26,326 bases of DNA from JBBQSF01 sp038214085 (GTDB lineage: Bacteria; Bacteroidota; Bacteroidia; Bacteroidales; CG2-30-32-10): contig JBBQSF010000026.1 in NCBI GenBank assembly GCA_038214085.1, positions 1-26,326 on the forward strand, in the 5' to 3' direction. Both the position numbers and the translations under genes were made by a program. Shown here one piece after another: positions 23,026-26,326 of this stretch (position 1 is its first letter; each line of letters begins with the position of its first letter). The notes under the pieces were generated by a model. It was not told the DNA's origin. It searched no databases and saw nothing but the letters and a program-made list of their open reading frames with translations.

Positions 23026-23948
23026 AATCGTCTGTTTTCCTCAAAGGTTCTCAATAATTCTTCAACTTCATCAATTGAGGAAGCAGAAAGTATTTTTATT
23101 TTTGTTTCTTTAAAGTGTTTAACTCCCCGAAAATATCCAGAATAATGTTTTCGCATTTCAGGAATTCCCCTTTTTTCACCTTTCATTACACATGAATGCT
23201 TAACATGCTCAATACAAATGGAAATTCTGTCCTTTAATTCAGGAGTTACAACAATTTCATTTCCTTCAAGAAAATTTCTAACTTCTTCGAATATCCATGG
23301 GTTACCAACCGATGCTCTGCCAATCATTAATCCATCAACACCATAATTGGTGAGCATTTCCTTTGCTATTCTTCCATCCGTTATGTCGCCGTTTCCAATT
23401 ATGGGAATGGATATTCGCGAATTTGCTTTAACTTTTCCTATCAATTCCCAGTCTGCCTTTCCTGAATACATTTGCGCGCGTGTTCTTCCATGAATTGTAA
23501 GCGCAGCTATTCCTGTGTCTTGTAGTTTTTCAGCTAGATCTTCAATTATTTTTGAATTTTCATCCCATCCCAAACGGGTTTTTACCGTTACGGGAATATT
23601 TGTTGATGCAACAACAGCTTTTGTAATCTGAATCATCTTTTCAGGATTTTTAAGCATTGCTGCGCCTGCTCCTTTAGCCACCACTTTTTTCACAGGACAA
23701 CCAAAATTTATATCAATAAATTCAGGCTGGTAAGCCTCTGCCATTTGTGTTGCAATTTTCATTGATTCAATTTCATGCCCAAAAATCTGAACAGCTATAG
23801 GTCTTTCAATGCTTTCAAAATTCAGTTTTACTGTACTTTTTACCGCGTTACGGATCAATCCTTCCGAAGAAATAAATTCTGTAAACACAATGTCCGCGCC
23901 ATACCTTTTGCAAATCTGTCGGAACGACGAATCGGTAATATCTTCCAT
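23022..23948 (-). CDS. dusB: tRNA-dihydrouridine synthase B (conserved N-terminus extends to ATC 24002)
   Basis: A flavoenzyme that reduces uridine to dihydrouridine in the tRNA D loop. FMN and catalytic motifs are IDINFGCPVKKVVAKGAGAA (with the catalytic Cys), VTVKTRLGWD, LTIHGRTRAQMYSGKADW, IIGNGDITDG and GLMIGRASVGNPWIF. Coordinates run to the first standard start, ATG 23948, giving 308 residues. That start cuts the conserved first FMN-binding strand. The same frame continues upstream without a stop to 24002 and reads IVKIGNISFKRLPLILAP before MEDITD, as in other DusB proteins, which begin MVKIGNI. The codon in the Met position is ATC. No ATG, GTG, TTG or CTG exists there, and a TAA lies four codons further up. 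The full protein would be 326 residues from ATC. Confidence 0.92.
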   Translation of the reverse strand: MEDITDSSFRQICKRYGADIVFTEFISSEGLIRNAVKSTVKLNFESIERPIAVQIFGHEIESMKIATQMAEAYQPEFIDINFGCPVKKVVAKGAGAAMLKNPEKMIQITKAVVASTNIPVTVKTRLGWDENSKIIEDLAEKLQDTGIAALTIHGRTRAQMYSGKADWELIGKVKANSRISIPIIGNGDITDGRIAKEMLTNYGVDGLMIGRASVGNPWIFEEVRNFLEGNEIVVTPELKDRISICIEHVKHSCVMKGEKRGIPEMRKHYSGYFRGVKHFKETKIKILSASSIDEVEELLRTFEENRRF

Positions 23949-24054
23949 GGGTGCAAGAATAAGCGGAAGCCTCTTGAATGATATGTTCCCGATTTTGACG
24001 ATAGCTGTTTTTTAAAAAAATGGTTGGATTTACAGAATAATTGCTACTTTAACG

Positions 24055-24062
24055 CAAAATTA
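24055..24062 (-). promoter_or_regulatory. -7 box for dusB
   Basis: The minus strand reads TAATTTTG. Initiation would fall near 24048, upstream of the ATC codon at 24002, so the mRNA would include the conserved N-terminal codons. Confidence 0.4.
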
Positions 24063-24077
24063 CAAAATTTAAAACAG

Positions 24078-25052
24078 ATGAATCGAAAACCTATTCTGGG
24101 CAACTTTCCACCATATCTAAAATTAATGACCTTCGGGCTGGTTATCCTTTTCAGCATGATAATCGTTCTCCTTATAGGTATGCTTATAGCTATACCAATA
24201 TTCGGAACTGATGCTATTTCTAATATGTCGAAAATGACAGAGACTTCTGATCCGTCATTAATTGCTATGGCTAAATATTTTCAAATTATAAGTCAGTTTG
24301 CCATTTTTATTATTCCTTCTATAATTTTTGCTTTTCTGGCTGGTCGAAATAGCATGAGATATATGAAAATTTCGCATAAACCTGAGTTAACAACGCTAAT
24401 TTATGCAGGATTATCAATAATAGCAGCTATCCCTTTAATAAACTTTTTGGGAGAAATAAATCAGAATATTGCATTGCCATCTTCATTAGCAGGCATTGAA
24501 TCGTGGATGCAGAATTCTGAAAAACAAGCAGCGCAACTTACCGAATTGTTTTTAAACGTGAATACGATAGGTGCTTTGCTGATTAATATCTTAATGATTG
24601 GTATCTTACCAGCAATTGGAGAAGAATTTCTTTTTCGTGGCATTCTGCAACGATTATTTCACGAATGGATCAAAAACATTCATGTAGCAATAATTCTTAC
24701 AGCATTTATTTTTAGCTTTATTCATTTCCAGTTCTATGGGTTTTTTCCTCGTTTTGCACTGGGAATGGTAATGGGCTACCTGTTTTACTGGAGTGGTTCG
24801 CTGTGGGTACCCATATTGGTTCATTTTATAAATAATACTTTTGCAGTAGTTGTGTTTTATTATACACATCTTGAAGGATTTGGAAAAACCTATGAAACCG
24901 TTGGCACCAGTGAAAATTTAATGTGGATTGCATTGATAAGTTCTGCTATTGTCAGCATTTTACTTTGGAAAATATATTCTATTTGCAAAAAGGATAAGAC
25001 TAATTTCCCTGCGGATGAATCATTACAAAAAGCAGAAACGGCAGGGACATAG
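24078..25052 (+). CDS. CPBP-family intramembrane metalloprotease (CAAX/Abi type)
   Basis: A 324-residue polytopic inner-membrane protein (about eight helices). The catalytic motifs of the CPBP family are in place: GEEFLFRG (Glu182-Glu183 and Arg187), FSFIHFQF with His216, and ILVHFINNTFAV with His249 and Asn252-253. Relatives include eukaryotic Rce1 and bacterial Abi proteins; bacterial substrates are mostly unknown, with roles in processing, immunity or stress. ATG 24078 (MNRKPILG) is chosen because a TTG at 24024 adds 18 unlikely residues. It is divergent from dusB and converges with tonB. Confidence 0.88.
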   Translation: MNRKPILGNFPPYLKLMTFGLVILFSMIIVLLIGMLIAIPIFGTDAISNMSKMTETSDPSLIAMAKYFQIISQFAIFIIPSIIFAFLAGRNSMRYMKISHKPELTTLIYAGLSIIAAIPLINFLGEINQNIALPSSLAGIESWMQNSEKQAAQLTELFLNVNTIGALLINILMIGILPAIGEEFLFRGILQRLFHEWIKNIHVAIILTAFIFSFIHFQFYGFFPRFALGMVMGYLFYWSGSLWVPILVHFINNTFAVVVFYYTHLEGFGKTYETVGTSENLMWIALISSAIVSILLWKIYSICKKDKTNFPADESLQKAETAGT

Positions 25053-25077
25053 ACCGATTCTGCTTTGAGATGTAATG
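25021..25077. terminator. nested hairpin between CPBP gene and tonB
   Basis: AAAGCAGAA (25029-25037) pairs with TTCTGCTTT (25058-25066), and outside it CATTAC (25021-25026) pairs with GTAATG (25072-25077). Together they give about 15 bp around a 20-base loop that contains the CPBP stop. No T-run follows, so it is either a non-classical terminator or an RNA-stability element for the converging genes. Confidence 0.4.
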
Positions 25078-25089
25078 ATACTGTTAACT

Positions 25090-25860
25090 CTATCGCAGTG
25101 TAAATAACACAGGAAGTTTAAACTGAACTCTTACAGGAATACCGTTTTGCTTTCCTCCATTCCATTTAGGCATTGATTTTATTACTCGGATTGCTTCATC
25201 ACCACAGCCACCGCCAATATCTTTAAGCAATTGCACTCCAGTAATGCTGCCATCTTTTTCCACAACAAATGTAACTACTACTGTTCCTTTTATATTGGCT
25301 TCCTTTGCGGGAACAGGGTATTTGATGTTTTCGCTCAGGTATCGGAACATTTCTTCTTCACCACCCACAAAAGCGGGCATAACTTCCACTATAATAAATG
25401 GTTCTTCTACAGCTGTTTTAATGATAATATCTTCCTTTTTATCCCCAAAAAAAGTATTCTCTTTTACAGAGTCGATTCCGAAATTTTTTGATTTATCAAT
25501 AAGATCCATCAGTCCACTGAAATCTTCAAGCGAATCTGCAAACACCACCTTTGGTGCAGTATAAGCAAGTACCTTTTCTTTGATTAGATCTACAGGTGGT
25601 TTTGGTAGCTCAATTAATTTATCTTTCGGATGTTTAAAGTCACCAATAGTAGTGGCATCATAATCTACCAAGATTTTCGTTCCTTTGTTCATATAGCTTG
25701 CAACAAGAGGAATGGCAAAGATCATAAGAAAAATTACCGTGCCAAAAAATAATGCACGCGCAACAACTTTGCTGCCTGATTTTCGGAGCTTAAAAGCGCC
25801 ATAGTCTTTGTTTCTTTTTTCAAAGACAATTTCGTCGAATGTTGGAATTTGCTTTTTCAT
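25090..25860 (-). CDS. tonB: energy transducer TonB
   Basis: A 256-residue single-pass inner-membrane protein that passes proton-motive energy from ExbB/ExbD to outer-membrane TonB-dependent (SusC-like) receptors. The N-terminus FEKRNKDYGAFKLRK is the Bacteroidetes-type cytoplasmic lead. One helix lies at about 35-56. A short Pro/Lys-containing linker (IELPKPPVDLIKEK) crosses the periplasm. The C-terminal TonB domain includes YPVPAKEANIKGTVVVTFVV, DEAIRVIKSMPKWNGGKQNG and VRVQFKLPVLF. The genes for ExbB/ExbD are not in the window. Several TonB copies are usual in this phylum, so this may not be the main one. Confidence 0.92.
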   Translation of the reverse strand: MKKQIPTFDEIVFEKRNKDYGAFKLRKSGSKVVARALFFGTVIFLMIFAIPLVASYMNKGTKILVDYDATTIGDFKHPKDKLIELPKPPVDLIKEKVLAYTAPKVVFADSLEDFSGLMDLIDKSKNFGIDSVKENTFFGDKKEDIIIKTAVEEPFIIVEVMPAFVGGEEEMFRYLSENIKYPVPAKEANIKGTVVVTFVVEKDGSITGVQLLKDIGGGCGDEAIRVIKSMPKWNGGKQNGIPVRVQFKLPVLFTLR

Positions 25861-26198
25861 GATTTTTAGGTTTAAATTGATTGTAGTGCAATTTTAGGCA
25901 ACAAACGGTGCAAATAAAACCACTAAAAAGTAAGCGTTGCCGACAACACGGCCATAGGTGATTATTAATCAGTAAACGGTTGAAGAATTAGATTTATAAA
26001 ATTGATAATAGATATGTGAAAACGTGTCTGCCGATAGATGTTAAATACAGGTAGCTCCTAATTTCTAATGAAATTAATAATAAAAGCGCGCACTACCAGT
26101 GATCAGAGCCATTTAAAACACAAGCGAAAATATTCCAAGGATTTGAAAATTTTTATATTAATTGCTTAAAATATTATACTTTTGCAAACTTGGTTTTT
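25861..26198. other. intergenic region between tonB and tRNA-Lys
   Basis: 338 bases without a credible ORF. It holds the tonB leader (no clear -7 consensus), a small hairpin GCCG-ACAACA-CGGC at 25939-25952, and the tRNA-Lys promoter at its right end. Nothing else was recognised. Confidence 0.5.
26177..26184 (+). promoter_or_regulatory. -7 box for tRNA-Lys
   Basis: TACTTTTG is an exact consensus match 14 bases before the mature tRNA 5' end. Confidence 0.5.
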
Positions 26199-26271
26199 CT
26201 CTCCGTAGCTCAGCTGGTAGAGCAATTGACTCTTAATCAATGGGTCACAGGTTCGAATCCTGTCGGGGAGA
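26199..26271 (+). tRNA. tRNA-Lys (anticodon CTT)
   Basis: A 73-base tRNA. The acceptor CTCTCCG pairs with CGGGGAG (one G-U) and begins with an unusual C1-G72 pair. The anticodon arm is ATTGA-CTCTTAA-TCAAT, giving CTT. The T arm is ACAGG-TTCGAAT-CCTGT. CCA is not encoded (CAAATG follows). Confidence 0.94.
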
Positions 26272-26278
26272 CAAATGT

Positions 26279-26320
26279 TTCAATAGAAAAGAGTAAATAT
26301 TCAATAGAAAAGAAAAAATA
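26279..26320. repeat. two tandem copies of a 21-bp unit at the window edge
   Basis: TTCAATAGAAAAGAGTAAATA (26279-26299) is followed directly by a second copy with two substitutions (26300-26320). The array may continue beyond the window. Confidence 0.6.
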
Positions 26321-26326
26321 TTTCCT

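Noticed and set aside
24024..24077. TTG start giving the CPBP protease 18 extra residues
   Set aside because: The added residues (MDLQNNCYFNAKL...) are polar and unlike the family, while ATG 24078 directly precedes the first membrane segment.

Overview
The window comes from a low-GC member of the Bacteroidetes (Bacteroidota). The evidence is the gene set: a GldB lipoprotein, a type-B CHU_C sorting domain, a TonB with the phylum-typical N-terminus, HU-CCDC81/SPOR proteins and GldL/GldM-related proteins. Bacteroidetes-type -7 boxes (TAnnTTTG, sometimes with an upstream TTTG) also sit in front of many genes, and Shine-Dalgarno sites are scarce. Tryptophanase together with phosphate butyryltransferase and butyrate kinase points to an amino-acid-fermenting, probably anaerobic lifestyle. 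No mobile element, CRISPR array or rRNA is seen.

Layout. 1-244 is the 3' end of polA. 245-739 is non-coding and holds three tandem copies of a ~105-bp repeat. 740-2773 (-) is a histidine-phosphatase gene followed by a small membrane GGDEF protein. 2943-5890 (+) is a tight operon: GNAT acetyltransferase, kdsB, HU/SPOR membrane protein, trmB. 5954-9682 is a type IX secretion/gliding neighbourhood: a CHU_C cargo protein and gldB on the - strand, and a divergent outer-membrane beta-barrel gene on the + strand. 9746-11383 is nadE. 11398-14183 (-) is ptb-buk plus a Cys-rich conserved protein behind a hairpin. 14352-15629 (-) is a secreted M64 metallopeptidase. 15901-17295 (+) is tryptophanase. 17368-18403 (+) pairs a free-methionine-sulfoxide reductase with the manganese exporter mntP. 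18561-18839 (-) holds tRNA-Leu(TAA) and tRNA-Gly(GCC).

The most unusual part is 18983-21885 (-). A PadR repressor gene is followed by two membrane proteins. Each joins tandem GldL-like hairpins (FKxxHWPGA motifs, 2 and 3 copies) to one GldM-like periplasmic domain (ALNVSKDVL start, WxxY...AExEVL end). The first membrane protein also has an N-terminal HAAS-like domain, the usual partner of PadR. The operon promoter has its -7 box centred inside a TTATATA/TATATAA dyad. This looks like a regulated paralogue of the GldLM motor, but it lacks the motor's TM2 glutamate.

The window ends with tRNA(CAT), a YihX-like HAD phosphatase, dusB (whose conserved N-terminus seems to begin at an ATC codon), a CPBP membrane protease, tonB and tRNA-Lys(CTT).

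Family assignments rest on reading motifs by eye. No database search was run.
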